Assembly: GCF_019635935.1 (NCBI RefSeq)
Contig: NZ_JAHBYN010000001.1
Location: 1,054,001 to 1,118,000, forward strand
Direction of reading: 5' to 3'
Source of the DNA: Parvibaculum sp.
GTDB taxonomy: Bacteria; Pseudomonadota; Alphaproteobacteria; Parvibaculales; Parvibaculaceae
DNA: 64,000 nt
How positions within the stretch are numbered: the stretch's first letter is position 1; each line of letters opens with the position of its first letter. The translations under genes and the position numbers were made by a program. Below the pieces are notes generated by a model. That model saw nothing but the letters and a program-made list of their open reading frames with translations. It was not told the DNA's origin and searched no databases. Below, one piece after another: positions 34,374-43,106 of the stretch.

Positions 34374-35183
34374 TCACGTCGCCGCCTCGATCGCGTCGAC
34401 CGAGATCGTCGCCGTCCCCGCCACCGGGTTGACGCCGCTGGTCGCCTGCAGCCAGGCCCAGTCGGTCGCGCCGTCCGACTGCCCGTATTTGTTGACCGTG
34501 CCATGCGGCGCTTGCGACTGCCGCCCATGCGCGACATTGCGCTTGCCGATCAGGCGGAAATCGCCCGGCCCGCTCGCGACCTCGCGGACGAAACGATGCT
34601 CGCTGTCGATCTTGCCGAACTGCGCGATCTCGAGTCCGGCCGGATCGAAGTCGATCAGATATTCGCCGGGCTCGACGGTCTGGAAGCGCTCGGCATAGAC
34701 CCGCACCACCCAGTGCACGGTCATTGAAGGCGCCACCCAGCCCCGCGTACGCATATAGACATTCGTCGTGTCGGCGACGAAATAGATGAAGCGCTTGTTG
34801 ACATTGGCCGTGTTGCCGCCGGGCAGCGGATTGATCGTGCCGGCGGCCGGCTGCACATAAGAGCCGATCTCGATGTCGGCCGAGAGAAGCGGCTTGTAGC
34901 CGAGCCCATGCGCGAACAGCGTGTCGGTGCGGCTGATGCTGGAATTCCAGGCCGTCGCCGGCAGCGAGATCGACGACATGCCGGCATCGCGGCTGGTGAC
35001 GATCGAGGTCACGCGCAGATAGTCGAAGTCGGTATGGAAGTCGACATCGGCCAGATTGTCGTAAGGCGCGATGGCGGGGCCATGATCCTTGCCCTGCGAC
35101 CCCGCCTCGTAAACCGCCACCGTGCCGGCGCGCACCCCCGCCACCGGCTTGTCGTCGGCCCCGGCGATCAGGATCGATTTCAT
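34374..35183 (-). CDS. Phage tail-tip-associated protein, unknown
   Basis: A 269-residue beta-rich protein (MKSILIAGADDKPVAGV...). No catalytic motif. It is directly downstream of the J-like gene, behind a hairpin element, and likely forms part of the tail tip or a receptor-contacting structure. Confidence 0.72.
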   Translation of the reverse strand: MKSILIAGADDKPVAGVRAGTVAVYEAGSQGKDHGPAIAPYDNLADVDFHTDFDYLRVTSIVTSRDAGMSSISLPATAWNSSISRTDTLFAHGLGYKPLLSADIEIGSYVQPAAGTINPLPGGNTANVNKRFIYFVADTTNVYMRTRGWVAPSMTVHWVVRVYAERFQTVEPGEYLIDFDPAGLEIAQFGKIDSEHRFVREVASGPGDFRLIGKRNVAHGRQSQAPHGTVNKYGQSDGATDWAWLQATSGVNPVAGTATISVDAIEAAT

Positions 35184-35201
35184 TGCTTGCTCCGGTCACA
35201 A

Positions 35202-35261
35202 GGCGAGGTGCGGAGCGCAGCGAGCCACGCGAGCACAGTCCCGCACCGAGCCTCACTCAAG
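35202..35261. repeat. Stop-proximal hairpin element 1
   Basis: GGTGCGG (35207-35213) pairs with CCGCACC (35241-35247). The flanks GGCGAG, GAGCGCAG, CAGTC and CGAGCC match the family. On the coding strand it begins at the stop codon of the J-like gene. Confidence 0.8.
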
Positions 35262-38200
35262 ACGGCAGCTTCATCCGGATGTAGGGCGCTTCGAGATCGA
35301 TCGCGAGCAGCGCGTCGTCGATCGTCTCGCCCGGCCCGATCGGCGAATGGAACTTCAGCGCCGTCAGCGTGCCGAATTCGGCCAGCGCGGCGGCCAGCTT
35401 GTCGGCCGTCAGCACGCCGATCTTCGCCTCGTTGATGGTGACGACGCCGCCCTCGACCACAAAGGCCGGGAAGGGCGTGCCGCCATCGATCGACGGATGC
35501 GCGATCATCAGCTTGTCGACCAGGAAGCCGAGATCGACCGTCGCGCCGCCGGTCAGCGCGAAGCCGACGACGCGGTTGTCGGCGATCCTTACCACATATT
35601 CCGCGCCCACCGCCTCGGCATTGGCGAGCGCTTCCTGCACCGCTTCGGAAAAATCGCCGGCCGTCAGCGCCAGCGGCGAGACCGAGATCTCGCTCGACCA
35701 GTTGAGGCCGGCCTCGCCGAAGGCGTTATAGGCCGCGACGCGGACATAGGTCGGCGCGGCGATCAGCGGCACCAGCAGCCGGGTCGTTGCCGGCTCGTTG
35801 CGCACGGTGAAGACCGTCTCGCCGAGTGCGCCGCCGTCTTCCGGATCGAAACCGCTCGCCGCCGAATAGCGCGCCATCACGCCGCGCAGGCCTTCCTCGG
35901 TGCGGCCGTCGGCTTCCTTCGGCAGCGTGAAATCGACAAAGGCGCTTTGCGCGAAGGGCGTCTTGTCGACCGCCGTCACCTCCCCCGGGACTTCCTCGCT
36001 GACGGTCAGGTTGCGATGCGCGACCTGCCTGGTGCGCGCGCCGCCCTGTCCGAAGGCGGTGACGGCGATCCAGACCAGCCCCGTTTCGACATCGCCCTGC
36101 CACTGCGTCGCGTTCGAGCCTTCCTTCAGCGTTTCCCAGCTGACATTGTCGTAGGAAATTTCCCAGACATAGTTGACGGCGCCGGCCGCCGGCAGCACCG
36201 AGGCCGCAAGGCGCGGCGCATAGCGCGTACCCAGATTCTGGCTGAGCACGATCGGCCCCAGCGCCGGCTTTGCCGGCACCAGCGGCACCGGCGCGGCCGT
36301 CTCGCGCGGCGGCGCCTCGCCTTCATCGGCCGCATAGACCGCCGGATCGTCATTGACCAGCGCCAGCTGCACGCGGTCGCCGCCGCCGCCCAGCATCGAC
36401 ACCACGATGGCGCGCATCGCCGCGCCCTGGTTGCCGGCTTCGCCGCTTGCCGGCGCATGGCCGACGACCGCCATGGTGCGGTCGCGGTCGCCGCCGGTCG
36501 AAATAAAAGCAGACGGGTCGCCCAGCGCCGCGAGGTCGTCTTCGTCGATCACGAGCTGGCGCGGGCCAGGTCCGGCCGTTACCCGCGCCGGGCCCCAGGG
36601 CCGCGCATTGCGGCGGCGCAGATAGAGCCAGTTGCCGGCTTCGGCGAGCACCGGCGCTTCGTCGAGGCGCAGCAGCCGGCTCGCGGCAAACCAGCCCTCG
36701 ACCTCGATCGCACCCCCCCATTGCGGCAGCGGATGTGCGACCAGCACCGCGTCGCCGCGGGCGATCAGCCGCCCTTCGAGGCCCGCCGCGAAGCCCGGAA
36801 AGACGCGGCGGCGGCGATTGGCCGCCGCCTGATAGGCGGCCTCGCGCCAGGCCTGTTCGTAATCGACGATGCCGAAATAATCGAGCAGCGCCGGTTTCGT
36901 GCCGGCGCCCCCCCCGGCCTGGGCGCGGGCCTGTGCCGGCTTCCAGGTTGCCTCATCGAAAAAGCGCACGATCACATCGTCGGGCGTGTCCTCGTCGGCA
37001 AACACATAATCGAGATTGAAACTGCCGGCGGCGATGTTCTGCGGGCCGAACAGCGCCCGCACCGTCTCGCGCGGTTCGTCGCGCACAAAGGTCACGACAT
37101 CGCCCAGCATCTGCGGCTCGGCGCGGCCCACGCGCAGAATGTCGGCGAGACCGGCCCAGAGCGTCGTGCGCCGGTCGAAGACGCCGTCGAAAGTGTCGCC
37201 GCGCGCTTCCCATGTCGCGTCGAGCGCGGCCAGCCGGTCGAGATCGAGGCGGGTATCGGGAAGCTCGCCGCCATATTCATCGTTGCGCAGCAGGTCGCCC
37301 GCCGCCGCCGAGATTTTCCGCGTCGCCTGGGGCGCGCTCCAGAGCGGGGCGCCGCCCTCGTCATAGCCCAGAAAGACCGGCAGCTTCGCCGTCTGGATCG
37401 TCTTGAAGAGCCGCGCCGACAGGCCCGACAATTGATTGCCGGCCTTCATCCGCACCGCGATGCGATAGCAGTCGAGCGATCCCGGCGCGCCTTTCAGGTA
37501 GGCGCGCAGGCCCGTCCAGTTGACGGTGTCGCGCACGCGGTTGTCGGCGACATGGCCGGCATCGTCGATGCGCCGCGCGCGGACCCGCCAGCGCCCGGCC
37601 GCAACCGCGAAGCGCTCGGAGATCCGTTGCGCGGTCCAGGTCGCGAAACTGTAGGTCTCCTCCTTCAGCAGCACCGCGTCGCCGGCGGGGTCGCCCGCCG
37701 CATCGATCGGCTGCGCCTCCATGCGGAGCCGCGTCTCCACCGCCGCGATGCCGCCGGCATCGGTCAGCCGCCCGGCGCCGCCGCGCCACTCGAAATCGAA
37801 GGCCAGGTAATTGGCCTCCGTGCCGGGGGCATTGGCGACAAACCAGCCGGACCAGGCGCCGCCCGCTTCGGCGGCACCGTCCTCATTGGCGCCGGTCAGT
37901 TCCTGCCCGGTCACTTCGGCGGCGGTGACGACCTGTGTCGGGAAGAGCGTGACGGGGGTGCCGGGCGGGCAGAATTCCAGCGTCACGCCCTCGAAGGCGC
38001 CCGTGTCGCCTGCGCTGTCGGTCCAGAGATCGGTGTCGGCCAGCAGCAGCTTTTCGACCTGGTAGTCGCCGAGACCGCAATTCAGCACCTGCATCAGATA
38101 CTGGTCGTTGCCGGAAAATTCGGTATAGGGCGCGGCGTCGAGATCGGGCACCAGGATGTGGCGGCCGTAAAGCCGCGCCTTGACCTCGCCGAGCCGCGCG

Positions 38201-38817
38201 CGGTTCTGCGCGGTCGACAGCGAATAGGTCGGCGAGGGACTGTCGGCGCCGCGAAAGCCCGATCCTTGCGGGCCGGGCATCGGCAAGAGCGCGTTCAGCA
38301 GCAGCGAGGCGCCGATATGCACACCGGCCAGCGCGCCCGAAAAGGCGAGCCCGGTCAGGCCGAGGCCGGCGGGCCCCAGCGCCCAGCCGGCGGTCAGCAC
38401 GATCGCGATATTGAGCGCGATGCGCAGCAGGCTCTTGCCGCCGCCGCCCCCCGCCGGCAGCTCGCGAAACAGCAGCCGGTCGCGGGCGCGCAGCCGCTTC
38501 GCCCAGCCGCCGTTTTTCCGCAGGCGCGGGCGGCCATTGACATAGGCGACGACCGGCCCGCGAAAGCGCGCGCGCGCCGCGATCGCCGCCAGCGTCTCGC
38601 CGCTGAAGGCTTCGACCGGCCGGCCCGGCAGCGCCAGCGGAAACACCTCGCGCGATGCCGGAATGGCGCGCCCTCTTTTTTTCACAGGGGGCCGCCCCCC
38701 CGGCGCACGCCGTGCGCCTGTGCCCCCGATGCGGCCAACGGCGCCAGCCGAGGCCGCGAGCGCACCTTTTTTCACAGGGGCCCGCGGCCGAGGCGCACCC
38801 TTTAACCGCTCGGTCAT
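35257..38817 (-). CDS. Host-specificity tail tip protein, J-like
   Basis: At 1186 residues this is the largest phage gene. The N-terminal half has the J-type layout: a basic start, an I-like beta-grasp segment (PVEAFSGETLAAI...), hydrophobic helices near residues 130-180, then SLSTAQNRARLGEVKARLYGRHILVPDLDAAPYTEF, typical of tail-tip attachment proteins. The C-terminal half holds fibronectin-like and fibre-like segments. It should complete the tail tip and choose the host receptor. The first 50 residues are Lys/Arg-rich with two PVKK repeats. Confidence 0.88.
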   Translation of the reverse strand: MTERLKGAPRPRAPVKKGALAASAGAVGRIGGTGARRAPGGRPPVKKRGRAIPASREVFPLALPGRPVEAFSGETLAAIAARARFRGPVVAYVNGRPRLRKNGGWAKRLRARDRLLFRELPAGGGGGKSLLRIALNIAIVLTAGWALGPAGLGLTGLAFSGALAGVHIGASLLLNALLPMPGPQGSGFRGADSPSPTYSLSTAQNRARLGEVKARLYGRHILVPDLDAAPYTEFSGNDQYLMQVLNCGLGDYQVEKLLLADTDLWTDSAGDTGAFEGVTLEFCPPGTPVTLFPTQVVTAAEVTGQELTGANEDGAAEAGGAWSGWFVANAPGTEANYLAFDFEWRGGAGRLTDAGGIAAVETRLRMEAQPIDAAGDPAGDAVLLKEETYSFATWTAQRISERFAVAAGRWRVRARRIDDAGHVADNRVRDTVNWTGLRAYLKGAPGSLDCYRIAVRMKAGNQLSGLSARLFKTIQTAKLPVFLGYDEGGAPLWSAPQATRKISAAAGDLLRNDEYGGELPDTRLDLDRLAALDATWEARGDTFDGVFDRRTTLWAGLADILRVGRAEPQMLGDVVTFVRDEPRETVRALFGPQNIAAGSFNLDYVFADEDTPDDVIVRFFDEATWKPAQARAQAGGGAGTKPALLDYFGIVDYEQAWREAAYQAAANRRRRVFPGFAAGLEGRLIARGDAVLVAHPLPQWGGAIEVEGWFAASRLLRLDEAPVLAEAGNWLYLRRRNARPWGPARVTAGPGPRQLVIDEDDLAALGDPSAFISTGGDRDRTMAVVGHAPASGEAGNQGAAMRAIVVSMLGGGGDRVQLALVNDDPAVYAADEGEAPPRETAAPVPLVPAKPALGPIVLSQNLGTRYAPRLAASVLPAAGAVNYVWEISYDNVSWETLKEGSNATQWQGDVETGLVWIAVTAFGQGGARTRQVAHRNLTVSEEVPGEVTAVDKTPFAQSAFVDFTLPKEADGRTEEGLRGVMARYSAASGFDPEDGGALGETVFTVRNEPATTRLLVPLIAAPTYVRVAAYNAFGEAGLNWSSEISVSPLALTAGDFSEAVQEALANAEAVGAEYVVRIADNRVVGFALTGGATVDLGFLVDKLMIAHPSIDGGTPFPAFVVEGGVVTINEAKIGVLTADKLAAALAEFGTLTALKFHSPIGPGETIDDALLAIDLEAPYIRMKLPS

Positions 38818-38872
38818 TCATCGTCCTCGGAAAAGAAAGGATGGCCCGCACTGCCGGCCCACCACCCAACGC

Positions 38873-38979
38873 TGTCATCCCGGCGAAAGCCGGGAACCAT
38901 GGGCGGCGCCGGCAACCGGGAGAGTCAGATGGACCCCGGCTCCTGTCCCGGCGAAAGCCGGGATCGGCCGGGGTGACAC
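38873..38979. repeat. REP-like composite palindrome
   Basis: CCCGGCGAAAGCCGGGA occurs twice (near 38878 and 38947), each a hairpin with a GAAA-type loop, and the pair is bounded by GTCA and TGAC. Such elements are common between genes in alphaproteobacterial chromosomes. Here it lies inside the prophage, between the J-like and NlpC-like genes. Confidence 0.75.
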
Positions 38980-39010
38980 AGGATTTATGGTCAGCGGCCG
39001 GCCGCACCCA

Positions 39011-39073
39011 GGCGAGGTGCGGAGCGCAGCGGCCAAAGGCCGCGCAGTCCCGCGCCGAGCCGCGCTCTCAAGA
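39011..39073. repeat. Stop-proximal hairpin element 2
   Basis: GGTGCGG (39016-39022) faces CCGCGCC (39050-39056), with an inner GGCC-rich hairpin. It starts at the stop codon of the NlpC-like gene. Confidence 0.75.
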
Positions 39074-39538
39074 CTCGCGCCAGACAAAGAATCTCGGCGA
39101 CCTGTAGCCCTGGATCTTCAGCGCCGGCAGGCTTTCGATCGAGAAGCCGCGATGCTCGTCCATATGGGCGACGACGCCGCGATCGAGATCGAGGAAGACG
39201 CCGACATGCGGCCGCGCCGCCGGCGTCGTCAGCAACACGCCGTCGCCATGCCCCGGCCGCTCCATCGATCCGCGTTCGCGCCATTGCCCGGCGGCCTGCA
39301 TCGCGCGGGCGGCCATGCCTTTCAGCGGCGCCGCCGTCGCGTCGACTTCCGCCATCGCGCGGCCGAAGAGATGCGTTTCGATCAGCCGCGCCATCGACCA
39401 GCAATCGAAGGCGTCCGGCCCGCAGGCGCCGAGTTCGGCGCGCAGGCCCGCCCGCATCAGCGCCTCGCACAAACCCGCCGCATCGGCACGGGCCGCGCCG
39501 GTCAATGCCGGCAAGCCGGGTGGAAGCTTCAGCGTCAT
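39068..39538 (-). CDS. NlpC/P60-type tail peptidase
   Basis: A 156-residue protein with the Cys of FDCWSMARL and the His of PHVGVFLD in NlpC/P60 order, like lambda K and related tail-tip enzymes that open peptidoglycan during DNA entry. The start MTLKLPPG is used; the long upstream in-frame extension runs through hairpin repeats and is rejected. Confidence 0.8.
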   Translation of the reverse strand: MTLKLPPGLPALTGAARADAAGLCEALMRAGLRAELGACGPDAFDCWSMARLIETHLFGRAMAEVDATAAPLKGMAARAMQAAGQWRERGSMERPGHGDGVLLTTPAARPHVGVFLDLDRGVVAHMDEHRGFSIESLPALKIQGYRSPRFFVWRES

Positions 39539-39555
39539 GTCGCGCGGAGGAGTCT

Positions 39556-39655
39556 TTGAAGAAGTGGCGGCTCGGTCGCGGGAATCTGAAGAAGTGGCGG
39601 CTTGGTCGGGACTGCGTTCGCTCCGCTCACTCCGCTCCGTCCCGCGCCGCTTGGC
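39556..39655. repeat. Tandem partial copies of the hairpin family
   Basis: GAAGAAGTGGCGGCT followed by C/TGGTCG occurs twice within 45 bp, in the opposite orientation to the other copies, followed by GACTGCG and a degenerate GC-rich tail. It fills part of the 247-bp gap between the NlpC-like and DUF1833 genes. Confidence 0.65.
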
Positions 39656-39724
39656 GATCGCGCGTGCGGCCGCAGGCGCGAGGTCGCGCGCGGCGGCTTT
39701 CTCCGGCGGCTTCGCCGCCGCAGG

Positions 39725-39799
39725 ATCGAGGTCCGGAGCGGAGCGGGCCCTCGCCCGCGCAGTCCCGGACCGAGAGCCCACTTCTTCAGACTCCAAGAC
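39725..39799. repeat. Stop-proximal hairpin element 3
   Basis: GGTCCGG (39730-39736) pairs perfectly with CCGGACC (39765-39771). The stem differs in sequence from other copies but keeps pairing. It covers the stop codon of the DUF1833 gene. Confidence 0.8.
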
Positions 39800-40358
39800 T
39801 CGGCGTTTCCTCGATCGTGTATTCGGCATTCGGAAAACTCCGGTTGAAGAGATCCATGAAACCGACCCGGCCCTCGATGCGCAGCTGCGTCACCGCGACC
39901 CGCTTCAGCGTCAGCCCGGCCAGGCGGTAATGCACGGTGTCGGGATCGTCGGTCAGATATTCCCGATAGGTGAGCGAGGCCGGCTCGCCGCTCGCCGCCG
40001 CGGGCCCCAGCACGTCCATCAGATCGCCCGGCACATTGTCGAGCAGGATCGCCAGTTCGGGCGGGCGGTTGGCTTCCGAGGAGGGCCGGCGCACCTCGAA
40101 GGCGGTGGCGATGAACATCACAAGTTCGCCGCCATCTTCCGGCGCGCCGTCCTCGAGGCGCAGCATGCGGCCGTAAATATCCTGCGTATGGCCGGCCGCA
40201 TCGGGCTCGGTCTCGCCGATCTTCTCGCCGTGATCGAGCACGAAGCGCGCCGGCGCAGGCAGCAGCGGGTGCCGCACCTCGATCGTCTCCCAACCCTCGA
40301 CGCCCGCCGGCGCCGAGGCATAGGCCTCTTCCAGCGCTTCGGAATGGAGATCGCTCAT
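39786..40358 (-). CDS. DUF1833-family tail protein
   Basis: A 190-residue protein (EVRHPLLPAPARFVLDH...RPPELAILLDNVPGDLMDVL). This family is found in siphophage tail modules before the NlpC-like and J-like genes, where lambda has L. It overlaps the small upstream gene by ATGA. Confidence 0.8.
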   Translation of the reverse strand: MSDLHSEALEEAYASAPAGVEGWETIEVRHPLLPAPARFVLDHGEKIGETEPDAAGHTQDIYGRMLRLEDGAPEDGGELVMFIATAFEVRRPSSEANRPPELAILLDNVPGDLMDVLGPAAASGEPASLTYREYLTDDPDTVHYRLAGLTLKRVAVTQLRIEGRVGFMDLFNRSFPNAEYTIEETPSLGV

Positions 40359-40528
40359 GCCGGTGACGGCTTGACTTCGAACGACATCGCGATGGCCTCT
40401 TCCGCGCCGTCGCCTTCGCGCAGCGCGAAGTTTCCGATGGGCGTGCCTTCCTCATCGAACACGACCCAGACATTGCCCTTGATGCGCGGATCATCAACCG
40501 GCAGGGCTTTGCGCGAAGCTGTCGTCAT
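40355..40528 (-). CDS. Small phage tail-module protein
   Basis: A 57-residue frame MTTASRKALPVDDPRIKGNV...EVKPSPA whose ATG overlaps the preceding stop and whose TGA overlaps the next start, so it is translationally coupled on both sides. Soluble, no family recognised; probably a small tail component. Confidence 0.75.
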   Translation of the reverse strand: MTTASRKALPVDDPRIKGNVWVVFDEEGTPIGNFALREGDGAEEAIAMSFEVKPSPA

Positions 40529-41853
40529 ATGTTGGCTCCTCTGAATATCAGGACGAGCGTGCGCAGGGCGTCCGTGCGGTTCTGCACGTCGATCCTGCCA
40601 AGGCTGCGCCCGGACAGCGTGAACACCCCGTCAGCGCCGGTGGTGCCGGTCAGCTCGGTATCGGTGAGCAGCGTCGCCGCGGTACCGAGAGAGCCGACCG
40701 CCGATTTGACATCGATGCTGCGGCTGCCGGTTGAATGCAGGCGGGCATAATATGTCGTCGGCCTGATGGTGGCGGCGGCGCGGGTGATGAGGTCGATGTC
40801 GCCGACCCAGTTCGCGCCGAGGTCCACCGTCACCGCCGAGTCGTCGGCAATCGACAGCGAGAAGGCGAGCAGACCGACGGTTGGATTTGCGGCCACGCCA
40901 TCGCCATTGGTCACCAGTGTCTGGCCGAAGACGCCCGCCACCGCCCGCGCAACGGACGCGCCGTCAGCGCCGGTATTCACCACCAGCCCGGTGCCAGTGG
41001 GATCATTCATCTTCCCGTTGAGCGCGCTTGTGACGGCGCTTGCATCCGCCTTGGCGGCGAGTGCCGCCGGGACGCCGTTGAGCGCCACCTTGTCCGCCGC
41101 CGACATGAAGCCGGCCACGCTCTCCGTCGCCTCGGCATGCTGTGTGCCGCCGCCGCGCGTGCCATGCGCGGCATCGGTGAACGTGCCCGTCAGCAGCGTA
41201 ACGATTTCGGCGGCCGTCAGATCGCGCCCGACTTGTATCCAGGTCTCGCTCGGCGCATAGACCATCTCGTCGCCGACGCGCCAGTCGGTGCCGGAAATCG
41301 TGCCGGCGGTCGTGATCGTGTAGAGGTCGCCCACCTCCGGGTCGGCCGGATAGGCCTCGGTCGAGGCGTCCCAGCCGCCCTTGAAATCGAGCACATTGAC
41401 GAGGTTCTCGGCGATCGCCTGCGCGGCGGCGGCCGAAGCGGCGGCCTTGGCCGCCTGATGCCGGGCCGAAAAGCGGTCGGGCCCCTCCTCGACAGGATCG
41501 TCTTCGGCTTTGTCGGCCCATTCTTCGGCCTTGTTGCGCGCCGCGCCCGCTTCGTCGCGGGCCGTTTCCGATACGGTTTTCGCGGAAACTGCGTCATCCT
41601 TTGCCTCTTCCGCCGCCGTCACCGCAGCCGCAAGATCGTCCTCGCTTTCGGCGAGATAGGCGGCCATCGCGGCGGCGAATTCCGCCGGGATCGTGTCGGC
41701 CGCGTCCTTGATCGCCTTGGCGATGGTCGGCACGTCGCCGCCCTCGGTCGGCACCACCGCATCGTCCGCGCCCTGAACGATCGCATTGAGCGTCGCGGCG
41801 TCTTCCTCGAGCTGGTCCACCAGCGCCGCCGCCTGGGCTTCGTTCAATGCCAT
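40525..41853 (-). CDS. Phage fibre-like protein
   Basis: A 442-residue protein. The N-terminal 160 residues are Ala/Glu/Asp-rich and helical (coiled-coil-like), followed by a carbohydrate-type Gly/Trp segment (FKGGWDASTEAYPADPEVGDLYTI) often seen in tail fibres, and a beta-rich C-terminus. It may be a side fibre or tail spike. Start MALNEAQ is used; the frame upstream of it crosses a repeat. Confidence 0.75.
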   Translation of the reverse strand: MALNEAQAAALVDQLEEDAATLNAIVQGADDAVVPTEGGDVPTIAKAIKDAADTIPAEFAAAMAAYLAESEDDLAAAVTAAEEAKDDAVSAKTVSETARDEAGAARNKAEEWADKAEDDPVEEGPDRFSARHQAAKAAASAAAAQAIAENLVNVLDFKGGWDASTEAYPADPEVGDLYTITTAGTISGTDWRVGDEMVYAPSETWIQVGRDLTAAEIVTLLTGTFTDAAHGTRGGGTQHAEATESVAGFMSAADKVALNGVPAALAAKADASAVTSALNGKMNDPTGTGLVVNTGADGASVARAVAGVFGQTLVTNGDGVAANPTVGLLAFSLSIADDSAVTVDLGANWVGDIDLITRAAATIRPTTYYARLHSTGSRSIDVKSAVGSLGTAATLLTDTELTGTTGADGVFTLSGRSLGRIDVQNRTDALRTLVLIFRGANI

Positions 41854-41879
41854 GGAGCAACCTCGAAGGAAGGAAGGGG

Positions 41880-42037
41880 TTTCACGCGGAGGCGCGGAGG
41901 CGCGGAGAGAAAAGATTGTTGCGCCTGCGGCGCGAAGACTCTTTCGGCGGCGAAGCCGCCAGCACATCTTTCTTTTCGCGTCTTCGCGTCCTCGCGGGCC
42001 TTGCTCTTCTCCGCGCCTCCGCGCCTCCGCGTGCGAA
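41880..42037. repeat. Long inverted repeat of CGCGGAGG units
   Basis: ACGCGGAGGCGCGGAGG... (from 41883) and its inverse copy CCTCCGCGCCTCCGCGT (to 42033) match over about 24 bp and enclose about 100 bp with smaller inverted repeats. Such elements occur as dispersed intergenic repeats in several alphaproteobacteria. It separates two tail genes. Confidence 0.7.
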
Positions 42038-42040
42038 AAT

Positions 42041-42934
42041 CTACTCTTCGAAAACCCCCGGCCAGGTCTCATGCACCCAGCCGTGAATGCCGGGGCCGAA
42101 GGCCGAAAGCCCGGCGAAGCCCATCATGTCGATCAGCGCCAGCGTGCCTTCATCGGCGACCGCCAGCTTGCGCTGCTCGAGCTGCGCCGAAACGAGAATG
42201 CGATCCGCCTTGTGCGGCTCGAACGACCACGGGCCGATGAACCGCGCATCGACCGTTTCGAGACCGATGCCGAACCAGAGCGGCAGCGGACACCAGACCG
42301 TGCCCTGCGCCAGCGCCTCGAAATAAAACGCCTTGAAGATCTCGAACTGTTCGACGCTCATCGACCAGCGCACCGGCTGCTCGGCCGGCGACGGCGGAAA
42401 GGGATTGATGGCGGCTTTCGGCCCCGTCTCGAAATCGGTTGCCGGCAGCGGACGGTGCGGATCGAGCGCGGTCCCCTCCTGCAGCGGCAGCGGCAGGACA
42501 TCCGGCCAGACGGGTGCGCCATCCGCATCCAGAAAACTTTCGAGAAGCTCCGTCCCCGGATCGTCATAGGGCAGCGCGCGCAGGGTGAGCCGCGCCGTCA
42601 CCGTGACGGCGGCGGCGGCGCGCGGCACCGCACGGAAGGCGCCGTCAAAACGCACCACCCGCGCCGCGACCTCGCCACCGGTCCAGACCGGACAGGTGAA
42701 CCATTGCGTGCCGCGATCGAGCGGCCCGGTGTAAAAGGCCTTGAAGCGGCTGAACTGTTCGGCCGTCATCCGCCAGCCGAGATCGAGCGCGGCCGGCGAG
42801 CGCGGCCCCAGCGCCCGGGCGCGGGCCTGCCCGCTTTCCATCGGCGTCCGCCGCCCCGGCGCATGCGCCACGCCGCGCAAGCCCTCGCGCATCGGCTTCG
42901 CCGGCAGCGATGCAGGCCATTCGGGCAGGGCCAT
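42041..42934 (-). CDS. Tail protein with duplicated module
   Basis: A 297-residue protein with two copies of one unit: WRMTAEQFSRFKAFYTGPLD...WFTCPVW near residue 54 and WSMSVEQFEIFKAFYFEALA...WCPLPLW near residue 190. It lies between the tape measure and fibre-like genes, where lambda has M. Function inferred from place only. Confidence 0.75.
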   Translation of the reverse strand: MALPEWPASLPAKPMREGLRGVAHAPGRRTPMESGQARARALGPRSPAALDLGWRMTAEQFSRFKAFYTGPLDRGTQWFTCPVWTGGEVAARVVRFDGAFRAVPRAAAAVTVTARLTLRALPYDDPGTELLESFLDADGAPVWPDVLPLPLQEGTALDPHRPLPATDFETGPKAAINPFPPSPAEQPVRWSMSVEQFEIFKAFYFEALAQGTVWCPLPLWFGIGLETVDARFIGPWSFEPHKADRILVSAQLEQRKLAVADEGTLALIDMMGFAGLSAFGPGIHGWVHETWPGVFEE

Positions 42935-43041
42935 GATTTCTGCCTCTCGCTATGCGCGAGGCAGAGGGGCCTCGGTCGCGGACTTCGCCTTCGGCTTCGC
43001 TCGACGACCTCGGCCCTGGCGCGGCGGCGCGGTCAGGAGCG

Positions 43042-43100
43042 CGGAGGTTGCGAGCGCAGCGGCCCACGGCCGCGAAGTCCGCAACCGACGCGCCACTCCC
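43042..43100. repeat. Stop-proximal hairpin element 4
   Basis: GGTTGCG (43046-43052) pairs perfectly with CGCAACC (43080-43086) around a GGCC-rich inner hairpin. It lies 7 bp beyond the tape-measure stop. Confidence 0.8.
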
Positions 43101-43106
43101 AGGAAT

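Noticed and set aside
35122..38805. Open plus-strand frame of about 1230 codons opposite the J-like gene
   Set aside because: Arg/His/Gly-rich translation without domains; the minus-strand frame has a J-like sequence and fits the phage operon.
38873..38979. REP-like pair as a remnant transposon
   Set aside because: No target duplication or transposase remains; the elements match common intergenic palindromes of alphaproteobacteria.
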